A stretch of 64,000 nucleotides of DNA, taken from positions 105,654-169,653 of the forward strand of contig NZ_JASMWN010000009.1 of assembly GCF_032595355.1 (NCBI RefSeq), in the 5' to 3' direction. Under the pieces are notes generated by a model. The model saw only the letters and a program-made list of their open reading frames with translations. It did no database searches and was not told the origin of the DNA. The translations under genes were made by a program, and so were the position numbers. Below, one piece after another: positions 16,975 through 25,321 of this stretch. How positions within the stretch are numbered: position 1 is the first letter of the stretch; every line of letters starts with the position of its first letter. Source of the DNA: Sedimentitalea todarodis. GTDB taxonomy: Bacteria; Pseudomonadota; Alphaproteobacteria; Rhodobacterales; Rhodobacteraceae.

Positions 16975-18137
16975 CCAGACAAGACACCATCACCGCGGCC
17001 ACCGGCCCGTTCAACGAAGACCTCAACATGATCCGCGACCAGCTGCGCCGGTTCATTGAAACCGAAGTGACCGCCAAGGCGGAGCCATGGGAAGAGGAGG
17101 GCATGGTGCCCCGTGACGTGCTGCGCCGGATGGGCGATCTCGGCGTGCTGGGGATGCGCTATGACGCGCAATATGGCGGCGCGGGGCTGGACGTGATGTC
17201 CAGCGTGGTACTGGCCGAAGAGGTGGGGCGCTCCACTTTCGGCGGGTTTTCAGCCACGGTTCTGGTCCATACGGATATGGCCTCACCGCATCTGGAAAAC
17301 GCAGGCACCCCGGAACAAAAGGCGCACTGGATGCCATCGATCGTATCGGGCGAAAAGATTACCGCCGTGGCCGTGACTGAACCGGGCGCAGGATCGGACG
17401 TGGCTGGCATGCGTACCCGCGCGGTGCAGGACGGGTCGGACTGGGTGCTGAACGGCACCAAGATGTTCATCACCAACGGCGTGCATGGCGACCTCTACTT
17501 TGTCGGTGCCAAGACCGATCCCGATGCAAAGGGTTCCCGCGGGATCACCATGTTCGCGATCGAAAAGGGTACGCCGGGCTTTTCGGTCGGTCGGGCGCTG
17601 AACAAGACCGGCTGGCTCTGCTCGGACACGGCCGAACTGATCTTTGAGGATGTCCGCATCCCGGCCGAGGATGTGCTGGGCGAGGTTAACAAAGGCTTTT
17701 ATTCGGTGATGAAAAACTTCCAGAACGAACGCATCGTCCTGGGCGCAATGGCCTGTGCCGAAGCGCAATCCGCGCTGGACATGACAGTGGAATACGTCAA
17801 GCAGCGCAAGGCCTTTGGCGGTGTCCTATGGGACAAGCAGGTGGTGCGCCAGCGGCTGGCAGACTGCCAGACGAGGATCGCGGCGGGACGGCAGCTGGTC
17901 TATCATGCCGCAGGTCTGGACGCGGCGGGCCACGATTGCGTGCAAGAGGTCTCGATGGTCAAGGCCTATTGCGGCGAACTGGTAAACAGCGTGCTCTACG
18001 ACTGCGTCCAGTTTCACGGCGGCATGGGCTATATGCGCGAAACCCCGGTTGAACGCATGTCGCGCGACGCCCGTGTTCAGGCCATCGGCGGCGGTGCGAG
18101 CGAGGTCATGCTGGAAGAAGTCGCCAAGCGCATGTGA
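16971..18137 (+). CDS. Acyl-CoA dehydrogenase (AtuD/long-chain type)
   Basis: A 388-residue acyl-CoA dehydrogenase. AVTEPGAGSDVAGM and FHGGMGYMRETPVERMSRD are family signatures. The putative catalytic Glu is in FQNERIVLG, the helix position used by long-chain and isovaleryl-CoA dehydrogenases. The C-terminal position reads GGGASE, without the alternative Glu. It is clearly distinct from the tandem pair at 1-2371. ATG 16971 follows GGAGGAAAAC and overlaps the alpha-subunit stop by ATGA. Last gene of the carboxylase operon, it probably provides the enoyl-CoA substrate for carboxylation. Citronellyl-CoA dehydrogenase (AtuD) is one possible functional analogue. Confidence 0.93.
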   Translation: MTRQDTITAATGPFNEDLNMIRDQLRRFIETEVTAKAEPWEEEGMVPRDVLRRMGDLGVLGMRYDAQYGGAGLDVMSSVVLAEEVGRSTFGGFSATVLVHTDMASPHLENAGTPEQKAHWMPSIVSGEKITAVAVTEPGAGSDVAGMRTRAVQDGSDWVLNGTKMFITNGVHGDLYFVGAKTDPDAKGSRGITMFAIEKGTPGFSVGRALNKTGWLCSDTAELIFEDVRIPAEDVLGEVNKGFYSVMKNFQNERIVLGAMACAEAQSALDMTVEYVKQRKAFGGVLWDKQVVRQRLADCQTRIAAGRQLVYHAAGLDAAGHDCVQEVSMVKAYCGELVNSVLYDCVQFHGGMGYMRETPVERMSRDARVQAIGGGASEVMLEEVAKRM

Positions 18138-18186
18138 GCTTCCCTATCCAGCAAATCAACGATCTACAGAAACAAGGACGAAACAG

Positions 18187-18753
18187 ATGAATTTGGAAGC
18201 CACTCAACGCCAACCGGTCGCAAGACTGACCCGAGAGATCTCAATAATACTCATCGGCACAATACTTCTGACACTATCCGCCAAAATCGCGGTGCCGTTC
18301 TACCCGGTACCGATGTCAACACAAACCCTGGTGGTCTTGGGTCTCGGCCTTTTCCTGGGGTCGGTGCGCAGTAGTCTAGTTGTCGCTGCGTACCTTCTGG
18401 AAGGTCTGTTTGGCCTGCCGGTTTTCGCTGGCACGCCTCCCGCACCGGCGGGTCTGGCCTATTTTGCGGGTCCCACTGGCGGATTCTTGATTGGGTTTGC
18501 GCTCGCGGCGGCGGCTGCAGGATGGATGGTTCAAAAGCTGGCAGGGCTTCCGCCTTCAATCAGAGCATCTGTAGCGGTCCTCTCCGGTTCGATACTTATG
18601 TATTGCGCAGGGCTATTCTGGTTGGGTGGCTTTGTCGGCTATGGCGAAAAATTGCTGAACGCCGGGCTTTACCCGTTCCTGCTTGGAGACCTGACGAAGG
18701 CAGCAATTGCTGTAGTGCTGTATACAGGTTTCCATAATCGGGGTCACGCTTGA
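18187..18753 (+). CDS. bioY: BioY biotin transporter substrate-binding component
   Basis: A 188-residue integral membrane protein with about six hydrophobic segments. BioY hallmarks are TLSAKIAVPFYPVPMSTQTL near the N-terminus, YLLEGLFGLPVF and YFAGPTGGFLIGF. BioY binds biotin in the membrane and works alone or with the BioM/BioN energy-coupling module, which is not present here. The start has AAGGAC upstream. It lies 49 bases after the last gene of a block with two biotin-dependent carboxylases, so biotin supply for them is the obvious role. Whether it is cotranscribed cannot be told; no terminator is seen in the short gap. Confidence 0.93.
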   Translation: MNLEATQRQPVARLTREISIILIGTILLTLSAKIAVPFYPVPMSTQTLVVLGLGLFLGSVRSSLVVAAYLLEGLFGLPVFAGTPPAPAGLAYFAGPTGGFLIGFALAAAAAGWMVQKLAGLPPSIRASVAVLSGSILMYCAGLFWLGGFVGYGEKLLNAGLYPFLLGDLTKAAIAVVLYTGFHNRGHA

Positions 18754-18776
18754 CTGCTGGGCTTTGTTGCCTTGTT

Positions 18777-18802
18777 CCAGCGCCGGTTCTGACCGGCGCT
18801 GG
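18777..18802. terminator. Strong hairpin after bioY
   Basis: CCAGCGCCGGT and ACCGGCGCTGG are an exact 11-base-pair stem with a TCTG loop, 24 bases after the bioY stop. Probable transcript end of the catabolic block, although no T-run follows. Confidence 0.6.
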
Positions 18803-18891
18803 ACGCCAGCCCGAGGCTTCCAAAGCTATGCAAAGCAAAAGGCGGCTTTGCAAGTCCCAGACTTTTCACTGTCAGAAAGTGGTCGTATTCA

Positions 18892-19725
18892 ATGACAAAA
18901 CGCAGCATGTTTCACACAGAGCCGGAACCGTGTCGCGCGCGTGCAGAACAGGTGGCCGAGGGAATCCTGAGGATCGTTGCGAGCAATCCCGGGAAGATGA
19001 CCTATCACGGGACGAACAGCTACATCATTGATACACCTGACGGTCGGTTCATTCTCGATCCGGGTCCAGCAGAAGACAGTGCACATTTCGAAGCAATTGT
19101 CGAGAATCTGGGAGGCAACCCGGCCGGAATTCTAGTGTCACACCACCATTCCGATCATTTCGGTGCCGTGCCGGGATTGCGCGAACGGACAGGTCTGCCC
19201 GTTTATGTTTCGCGTGCCTTTCCAGACGATGCATTTCAACCCGACGGGTTTTTGGAAGACGGGCAAAGGATTGCCGGTCTTACTGTCCTTCACACACCCG
19301 GTCACGCGAGCGATCACCTCTGCTTTGCGAGGCTGGATGGAGTGTTATTCACGGGCGACCACGTGATGAGTTGGAACAGTTCGATCGTCAGCCCCCCTGA
19401 CGGCAACATGCGTGATTACTGCGACCAGCTTCAACGGCTTATTGATCGCGACGATAGGATCTGCCTGCCGGGTCACGGGCCCGTACTCCAGGATCCGCGC
19501 CCTTACATCGAACGGTTACTTGCCAACCGGATGCGCCGCGAGACCCAGATCCTCAAGCATCTCCTAAATACTTCCGATACAGTCCAGAATATCGCCGCTT
19601 CAGTCTACAAGAAATCTGACCCGCATATTGCAATGGCCGCCGAAAGGAATGTTGTGGCTCATTTACAGAAACTTCTTTCTGAATCGCGAGTGGCTCAGGA
19701 AGAAGGGATCTGGAGGGTAAATTAA
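18892..19725 (+). CDS. MBL-fold metallo-hydrolase (LACTB2-like)
   Basis: A 277-residue metallo-beta-lactamase-fold protein. The metal-binding motif SHHHSDHFG (near residue 84), the second His in TPGHASDHL, the Asp in FTGDHVMSW and the late His in LPGHGPV are all present, so two metal ions should bind. The layout (NPGKMTYHGTNSYII early, C-terminal winged-helix-like tail) resembles the LACTB2/hydrolase group, which includes endoribonucleases and thioester hydrolases. It is separated from bioY by a hairpin and 138 bases and is probably an independent gene. Substrate unknown. Confidence 0.85.
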   Translation: MTKRSMFHTEPEPCRARAEQVAEGILRIVASNPGKMTYHGTNSYIIDTPDGRFILDPGPAEDSAHFEAIVENLGGNPAGILVSHHHSDHFGAVPGLRERTGLPVYVSRAFPDDAFQPDGFLEDGQRIAGLTVLHTPGHASDHLCFARLDGVLFTGDHVMSWNSSIVSPPDGNMRDYCDQLQRLIDRDDRICLPGHGPVLQDPRPYIERLLANRMRRETQILKHLLNTSDTVQNIAASVYKKSDPHIAMAAERNVVAHLQKLLSESRVAQEEGIWRVN

Positions 19726-19771
19726 CATAAACTTCATTATCATTCATTTATGATTTTCATCTAGCCATCTA

Positions 19772-20180
19772 TCTAGCCTGTATATCCTCTACACCAATGT
19801 CGTCTCGGCGGTGCGGCGTCCGGAGCGTCACGACAAATTGGCAACTTGGCTCTATGCCCAACGGGATGATGAGCTCTTTCTGAGTGTGATCTCTATCGGC
19901 GAGTTCTCCCGAGGAATACGCCAACAAGAAAAGCTCAATCCCGATTTTGACAGCGATCTGAAGGAGTGGCTGAGCCGGACCGAAACGCTGTTTCAGGATC
20001 GGATATTGCCATTCACGACGCGTGACGCGCAGCAGTGGGGACAGGCTGTCCGCCGATATCGGAGATGCCGGCGCGGACCTGATGATTGCCGCATCGGCTC
20101 TGTCGCATCAGGCAACAATTGTGACCCGCAATGTTTCAGACTTCAAAGCAACTGGCGCAGAATTGCTGAATCCGTTTTGA
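19772..20180 (+). pseudogene. Degenerate PIN-domain (VapC-type) toxin, frameshifted
   Basis: A VapC-like PIN sequence without a proper start. The early frame reads LYTNVVSAVRRPERH, where the family has DTN, so the first catalytic Asp is Tyr. It continues with LFLSVISIGEFSRGIRQ. Near 20043-20050 the homology moves to another frame (ADIGDAGADLMIAASAL, then IVTRNVSDFKATGAELLNPF) and ends at the stop 20178-20180. No antitoxin lies upstream. It is a decayed ribonuclease toxin, probably left from an earlier insertion. A single sequencing indel could mimic the frameshift but not the missing start and altered Asp. Confidence 0.8.
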
Positions 20181-20232
20181 ATATCTGCTGTCATCAGTTT
20201 CCAGGTTTGAACGCCTTTCCACCGACGTAATG

Positions 20233-21078
20233 TCATGGCCGCAGAATACGCAGAATGGCTGCAGTGGCATCTGTCATGTCGGCCAGACGGGCAAGTAGAT
20301 GCTCCCGTGCAATACCCGATCCCGGTTCCTGTGTCCGGTCAATCCGAGCCAACAAGCGCATCAGTCGCCGCCGGTGGATGCCGAGCACCGCCTGTATCGG
20401 GTCCGCCACAAGCCCTGCAAAAGTCGTCAGGATCGAAGCGCAGAACACGAGCAGTACAGTGATGCCAGCGATGAACCAGCCCGAGCGGTCGACGGGAAAC
20501 AACCCGTACCAGGCGCGGCCAAGCGCTTGCCCGAGCGGAAACTCCGCGACCGCCGCGCCGAAAGCCGCCTGGTCGGACACAAGTGGCGCAAGCGACAGCA
20601 CACCCGGCGTTGCAGCCCGAAACACGATCAGGCCCAAGCCCAATACGACAAGCGTCGTTGCAATTTCGGCAACGGCGCTGCGAATGCCGACATAATCTTC
20701 GACCATCCGTCCGCAGGCCTTGTCAGGTATCGTGCCAGACGGCGCTCGGGGAAGCAGGACCTCCTCAATCAGGGCGCGTTCGATCTCGCGCGAGACGGCC
20801 GAACGCAGGATGATGCGGCGGGTTGCCAACCACTGTCCTGCGCGAACGAACGACAGACATGTCAAAACGAGTGACGCGAGACGCACCAGAATGAAAACAG
20901 GCGCAAGGATCACATTGAGCGGTGCCCGCAATAGGTCCAACCCAAGCGCGGGCTTGTGCAACCGGAGTACTCCCGGCCAATAGAAGTGCTTGCAAACGAA
21001 AGCACGCACACGGATTGCATCAGTGATCGCGGACTCAGTGGCTGCGGTGGTTTCCACCGTGACATTGGCTTGATCCAT
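20233..21078 (-). CDS. Multi-pass membrane protein of unknown function
   Basis: A 281-residue protein not recognised with certainty; it resembles uncharacterised Rhodobacterales membrane proteins. Hydrophobic stretches lie around residues 50-75, 140-165 and 205-230. The segment between them is rich in Arg and Glu (RAGQWLATRRIILRSAV), and the C-terminus is soluble and alpha-helical. It stands alone, with a non-coding gap of 174 bases before hipA. No catalytic motif is visible. Confidence 0.7.
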   Translation of the reverse strand: MDQANVTVETTAATESAITDAIRVRAFVCKHFYWPGVLRLHKPALGLDLLRAPLNVILAPVFILVRLASLVLTCLSFVRAGQWLATRRIILRSAVSREIERALIEEVLLPRAPSGTIPDKACGRMVEDYVGIRSAVAEIATTLVVLGLGLIVFRAATPGVLSLAPLVSDQAAFGAAVAEFPLGQALGRAWYGLFPVDRSGWFIAGITVLLVFCASILTTFAGLVADPIQAVLGIHRRRLMRLLARIDRTQEPGSGIAREHLLARLADMTDATAAILRILRP

Positions 21079-21252
21079 TGCTCAGATACTCTTCGTAAAA
21101 TGCGCGCTGACTAAGACAAGAGATGAGAGGCGTTCCGCACGCTCTCAAGCCGCAGATGTAAGGAACCAAAGTTAGAACGCCCCCAACTACAGGAAAACCG
21201 ACACAAGCTTCTTATGTCAATTCATTGGGTTTGGCCATCATACCCGCGTGTT

Positions 21253-22476
21253 TCACAAAGCCAGTGCTTTTTCCGTCTCCCGATGTTCAAACGCATCAGA
21301 ATAGGCTCGGACCTCATCAGGTGATGCCCCCTGATCGCGGAATGATCGCTTCCAGTTGTTTGTGATCGTCTCGGCCATTCGCAATGCAAATTGCCGGGCT
21401 TCGGTCAGGCTCAAATCGAAGAATTCACACGCGTCCAATGCGATACCAAGCGACGCATCGAACGACCCGCCCTGCACAATCCCCGTCTCCAGAACCCTGT
21501 GCCGCGACGGCGAGGGATTGATATCAAAGGCCGGTGACAGCCGCCACCGATCGCCGCCCGCATAAATTAAACCGTGGTTCTTGAGATGATCGTCCTTGTT
21601 TGACACGAGGACCGTGAAAACAATCCGCAACCAGAGCTCCCTCAAGTCCTCGGCGGGTTTGCTGGAAATCTGTCGGATGACATCGGCAATATCAGTGTAG
21701 TATCCGCTTTCGTCGCCCTGCCAATCCAGCGCTGTGCGGGCCGACATATAGGGAATACGCGTCTCGCCGCGACGATCAAACCGGCGGATGAGTGCGACCG
21801 GGCTATCGCTTTCGCGCAACTCCAGTTTTGCCTCTGAAACTCTTAACCCGCACAAAGCCGCAAGCTTCAGAGTGGCGACTTCGGCGCGCTCGACGGGCTT
21901 GGTGTCCTGCGCAGAAGTGAACTTGGCGATCCAAAGATGCCCATCGCCTTCCACGTTGGCCTTAGGGCGCGCACCACCGAGCGAGCCAGCCACGCCGGCC
22001 AGGTCGCGGGCCTCTTCCTCCGCGCCAGTTGGATCGCGCTCGAACCGTTGTGCGAGCGTACGCAGACGCTCCAGTTCAACGAGACGCGGAATCGGTGGCG
22101 TCAGATCGGAGAGCGGTTCCATATCATCCTCGAGCAATCGTAACGCGCCCTGCCGTGTTCGATCATCGGACAACACGAGGAAATCAAATTCGCTAAGGCC
22201 ACCGCCAAGCGCCCCGGTCATCAGCCCCCGTCCCCAAGAATCCGGCGCTGCGTCGGCGAAACAGCCGGGCAATGCAGATCGCCTGTCTCGCTTCCCGGTA
22301 TTGTAATGGCTGCCTTCGCGGAGAGGTAATCCGGGCGACAGCGCAAAGCGGTCTGCCGCGGTCAGCCACTCGGCTTCATATTCAAATTGCGAATGTTGAC
22401 GGCGACCGTCGGTCTCGAACCGTAGGCGACCAACAATGCGCTTGGCTTCACCAAGGGCGACAACAGCTTCCGGCAT
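21253..22476 (-). CDS. hipA: HipA-family serine/threonine kinase toxin
   Basis: A 407-residue HipA-like protein. HipA toxins phosphorylate aminoacyl-tRNA synthetases (GltX in E. coli) and stop growth. The catalytic loop VSNKDDHLKNHG and following SPAFDINPSP correspond to the kinase HxDxxxKN/DFG-like elements of HipA. GSLGGARPKANV near residue 170 is the P-loop-like SGxQxK segment, here GGARPK. ATG 22476 overlaps the hipB stop by one base (TGATG on the minus strand), the normal hipBA coupling. All expected motifs are present, so it is likely active. Confidence 0.9.
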   Translation of the reverse strand: MPEAVVALGEAKRIVGRLRFETDGRRQHSQFEYEAEWLTAADRFALSPGLPLREGSHYNTGKRDRRSALPGCFADAAPDSWGRGLMTGALGGGLSEFDFLVLSDDRTRQGALRLLEDDMEPLSDLTPPIPRLVELERLRTLAQRFERDPTGAEEEARDLAGVAGSLGGARPKANVEGDGHLWIAKFTSAQDTKPVERAEVATLKLAALCGLRVSEAKLELRESDSPVALIRRFDRRGETRIPYMSARTALDWQGDESGYYTDIADVIRQISSKPAEDLRELWLRIVFTVLVSNKDDHLKNHGLIYAGGDRWRLSPAFDINPSPSRHRVLETGIVQGGSFDASLGIALDACEFFDLSLTEARQFALRMAETITNNWKRSFRDQGASPDEVRAYSDAFEHRETEKALAL

Positions 22477-22859
22477 CAAAACCCGACCCCATCGTCATTA
22501 TCGTTGTCGGCAGAACCATCGTGATTCTTGCCGGCTTGAGCAGATCCGGAGTTGCGTTTCCGATTGATCCGTTTTGGAAGCGCCGCCCGATCAAGAAGCA
22601 AGCCGGTATCATCTGTTCCGGACTCGAGAAACTCCGAAATTCGATCAATTTCACCGAGCACAAGGCAAGCCATCGCCAGTGTACCGATGCCCACCCCGTC
22701 GTCACCCTTTTCCAGGCGCATGACCGTGCTTTCAGACGCGCCGACCCTCTCGGCGAAGTCCCGCACGGAGATACGCCGCTTCAATCGCGCGGTCTTGATG
22801 TTCGCGCCCAGAGTTTCAAGAGCGCGCCTCGCGTTTAGAGAGCTAATTTTAGCTGCCAT
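22476..22859 (-). CDS. hipB: HipB-like XRE-family antitoxin
   Basis: A 127-residue DNA-binding antitoxin. Residues 14-75 form a Cro/C1-type helix-turn-helix (LGANIKTARLKRRISVRDFA then RVGASESTVMRLEKG). An acidic, Asn/Asp-rich disordered tail (SADNDNDDG) could occupy HipA or be the Lon target. It is directly upstream of hipA, and paired palindromes overlap its start codon, consistent with autorepression. It is longer than E. coli HipB (88 residues), the extra length being the C-terminal tail. Confidence 0.88.
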   Translation of the reverse strand: MAAKISSLNARRALETLGANIKTARLKRRISVRDFAERVGASESTVMRLEKGDDGVGIGTLAMACLVLGEIDRISEFLESGTDDTGLLLDRAALPKRINRKRNSGSAQAGKNHDGSADNDNDDGVGF

Positions 22860-22896
22860 ATATGATGTTCTTATTGAGATTGGCCTTCATATATGA
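22857..22896. promoter_or_regulatory. Candidate HipB operator pair
   Basis: The palindrome CATATATG occurs twice (22857-22864 and 22888-22895), 31 bases apart, roughly three helical turns. The first includes the hipB start codon. The second is extended to TCATATATGA. Position suggests HipB autorepression; unlike the E. coli TATCC-N8-GGATA operator. Confidence 0.5.
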
Positions 22897-22969
22897 CTGT
22901 TAGCACGAGATTCTGTGAACCGCAATGCGCAGACGGAGCCACGCTTGGCTTGTGCCAGTCAGCGACGGC

Positions 22970-23341
22970 TCAACGCAACCAATCGGCCTGATAGTCCAGA
23001 AACAACGTGCCCGTTTCGCTCATCTCGATGCGCGGCGCTGGTTCAGACTCGACCACTTGTCCCTTTGGTGCAGGATATTGATCCAGAACACGGTTGTACT
23101 CCTGTACCGCAGCCGTTGCCTCCTCCCGAATACGGGCAGATGAGACATTGAGGCAATTCAGATAGGTTTCAACCTCGGAGAAATAGACCCGGTATGCATC
23201 GCGCATTTCTTCCGGCCCAACCCCACCATCGGCCAAGTATTCCATATTCGGGCGAAAGGGTTCGATGCAGACCTCTTGAGCAACAGCCCTGGATGCTGCG
23301 TACAATGCCAGGATCAACACTGGCCCTTTGATAGACGACAT
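22970..23341 (-). CDS. Small secreted protein of unknown function
   Basis: A 123-residue protein with an N-terminal signal peptide (LILALYAASRAVAQ). The mature part is helical with two Cys residues (EVCIEPF and LNCLNV) that could form a disulfide. ATG 23341 was preferred to a TTG six bases upstream. It lies 91 bases from the TrbM-like gene on the same strand, at the edge of the conjugation module. A periplasmic role linked to the transfer apparatus is possible but unproven. Confidence 0.65.
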   Translation of the reverse strand: MSSIKGPVLILALYAASRAVAQEVCIEPFRPNMEYLADGGVGPEEMRDAYRVYFSEVETYLNCLNVSSARIREEATAAVQEYNRVLDQYPAPKGQVVESEPAPRIEMSETGTLFLDYQADWLR

Positions 23342-23432
23342 TGTCAAAATCCCGAGCTCAGGTGGATACGGCGTGGGCTACATGTAGCAGCAAAGTCTCG
23401 GTAGATTGCTGCAGCGCCGCCCATAGGCGCGT

Positions 23433-24143
23433 CTAATAGCGCACCAATTCCGTGCCGTGTCGACCGGAATAATCCGTCCATTCAAATGCGACCCCACGGT
23501 AGTTGGTAGCCGGATTGCAGCTTCGGCTGAGACCAACCCAGCCGGGAACCGCTGCGGGATGAAGCCCTGACCAGCTATAGTGACCATCTGCGCGATAGCT
23601 GCCGAGTTGCATCGACCAGCTTTCGGTACAGTCTTCGTCACGACCCTGCTTGGCATGACTGTAGTGCATGACGTTGTAGACCCGGATAGATCGGATGAAC
23701 GCCAGCGTCGCTGGTTCTGCGGGCTCCGCGGAAACCATCGTCGGTGCGCCCTCGGGCACGTTTTCTACTGACCAATTCTGGCCTACGGCCTGTGAGACCC
23801 TAGCTGGCGGCACAGGTTCCGTCATTGGCGAGAAGCTCGCGCCCATCGGGCAGTTCCAAACCTGCAATGGTGGCTCCGAATGCGGATTGGGCGTGATCCG
23901 GCGAACCACCTCAGCTTTGGCGGCATTGCATTCAGGATTTGCCGGAAACCCTCCCCCCATGCACAGCAGTATCACGCAATCCATCGGTGCCCCGCCTGAT
24001 CCGGCGTGTGCATTACCCACCATACCGAGAAAAAGAGACACAACGAGAACTGGGAGAGCCCCACATGGCTTCCACTTTGCAAAGCGTTTACCAGTCGCTC
24101 TGCCACTACAACCCAAAAGAGTATTGTCCAAGGCATCATTCAT
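23433..24143 (-). CDS. TrbM/KikA-like secreted conjugation-associated protein
   Basis: A 236-residue protein with a hydrophobic signal segment (LPVLVVSLFLGMVGNAHA) followed by MDCVILLCMGGGFPANPEC and a Cys in WNCPMG. The Cys pattern and CMGGGFP resemble the TrbM/KikA family of periplasmic conjugation proteins. The remaining 130 residues are not recognised and hold further Cys residues (DEDCTESW, SRSCNPATN). ATG 24143 was chosen over an ORF extension of 63 residues with no signal logic. It is divergent from the virB operon, sharing a 238-base control region. Confidence 0.7.
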   Translation of the reverse strand: MNDALDNTLLGCSGRATGKRFAKWKPCGALPVLVVSLFLGMVGNAHAGSGGAPMDCVILLCMGGGFPANPECNAAKAEVVRRITPNPHSEPPLQVWNCPMGASFSPMTEPVPPARVSQAVGQNWSVENVPEGAPTMVSAEPAEPATLAFIRSIRVYNVMHYSHAKQGRDEDCTESWSMQLGSYRADGHYSWSGLHPAAVPGWVGLSRSCNPATNYRGVAFEWTDYSGRHGTELVRY

Positions 24144-24381
24144 CTTTAGGTCCCGCCATAAGTTGCGTCCAAATCCATCACATCCGCGCCAGGCGCAGAT
24201 CGGACCACGTCTTTCCGGTCGCCCATTGAACCGCAATCCCCAATATGTCGAATGGCGCTTTTTTGCCATAAGCGCGTTTATGCTGATTCGCGCTTTTGTT
24301 TCTTTTGCACTCTTTTGCTTGGTCGATGCCAAGGTTAGGGGTTACGCCTCACCTGTTCAGACCAAGAAGACAGGTGAGGTA

Positions 24382-24666
24382 ATGTGGTCCCAACGTGTGG
24401 TAACAAGCGATGCCATTCCGGCGTTCATCAAAAGAGGCGGAAAGCTCGAATACCTGCCGATTCACACCTCGAGCGGGTGGAATTGGGAGCTCTGGGCAAT
24501 TTCGCCCGACGCAAGCAGAACGCATGTCGTTTCCTCAAAGACCGGGGAACCGCGCGTCTTCAAGACGGCTGACGCAGTGCTGGCTTTCCATCTGCGCCAG
24601 TATCCAGATGCGAGCGGCTTGTTTATTCCGGTTGCCCCGGAACAGCACGGGATCGCCGCAACCTGA
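24382..24666 (+). CDS. Small conserved-looking protein at the head of the virB operon
   Basis: A 94-residue protein of unknown function. The ATG at 24382 has AGGTGAGG upstream, a good ribosome-binding site. It has no signal peptide or membrane segment. It is rich in aromatic residues (SSGWNWELWAI) and ends within the virB1 coding start. Its position suggests a cytoplasmic accessory or regulator of the transfer operon. Not recognised. Confidence 0.6.
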   Translation: MWSQRVVTSDAIPAFIKRGGKLEYLPIHTSSGWNWELWAISPDASRTHVVSSKTGEPRVFKTADAVLAFHLRQYPDASGLFIPVAPEQHGIAAT

Positions 24667-25306
24667 TTTCGGCCCGCTGCTGCTTGCGACCACGGTGTTC
24701 CTTAGCTGGAACACCGCGGCGCCGGCAGAGACCATCTCCCTGCCAGCCTTCCGCATTCTGGCCGAAAACTGCGCGCCTTCGGTCGCCCCTGATGTCATGG
24801 AAAAGATCGTCCGGGCGGAAAGTGGCTTTGATCGTTTTGCGATCGGCGTGAATGGCGCGAGCGCGCGCAGTTTCAGCCCCGAAAGCAAGGAAGACGCGCG
24901 GCGCATCGCGCGTGAACTGATTGCCCAGGGTCATTCCATCGACATGGGGCTGGGGCAGATCAACTCGAAGAATCTCGACTGGCTGAACCTGACGGTCGAG
25001 AGCGTGTTTGAGTCCTGCAGCAACCTCACGGCGGCCGAGACTGTGCTGCGCGACGGATATGACCGCGCCCGGGATCAGGGATCGAACCCGCACACTGCGC
25101 TGCATCAGGCCTTGTCAGCCTACAATACCGGCACCTTCACGCGTGGTTTCTCCAACGGCTACGTCGAACGTGTGATGGGCCGGGATGTAACCGTCCCTTC
25201 GGAAGACTTGCCGCACACCGTCAAGACCACCGCTCCGGCGGACACGACTCCGGTTTGGGACGTGTTCTCCGGTGGCTCTGCTTCGTCATCTCTCGTATTC
25301 AACTAG
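24632..25306 (+). CDS. virB1: VirB1-like lytic transglycosylase
   Basis: Periplasmic muramidase that opens peptidoglycan for the secretion channel. The SLT domain runs from NCAPSVAPDVMEKIVRAESG (catalytic Glu in RAESGFD) through DMGLGQINSKNL to ALSAYNTG. The start is uncertain: the TTG at 24632 gives a signal-peptide-like N-terminus (PLLLATTVFLSWNTAAPAE) but overlaps the previous gene by 35 bases. A GTG at 24695 is the alternative. The first in-frame ATG is inside the domain. First recognisable gene of the T4SS operon. Confidence 0.85.
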   Translation: MPRNSTGSPQPDFGPLLLATTVFLSWNTAAPAETISLPAFRILAENCAPSVAPDVMEKIVRAESGFDRFAIGVNGASARSFSPESKEDARRIARELIAQGHSIDMGLGQINSKNLDWLNLTVESVFESCSNLTAAETVLRDGYDRARDQGSNPHTALHQALSAYNTGTFTRGFSNGYVERVMGRDVTVPSEDLPHTVKTTAPADTTPVWDVFSGGSASSSLVFN

Positions 25307-25321
25307 AAGGGCCCTCCCCGT

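Noticed and set aside
20299..20874. 191-codon plus-strand ORF
   Set aside because: Antisense shadow of the membrane protein at 20233-21078.
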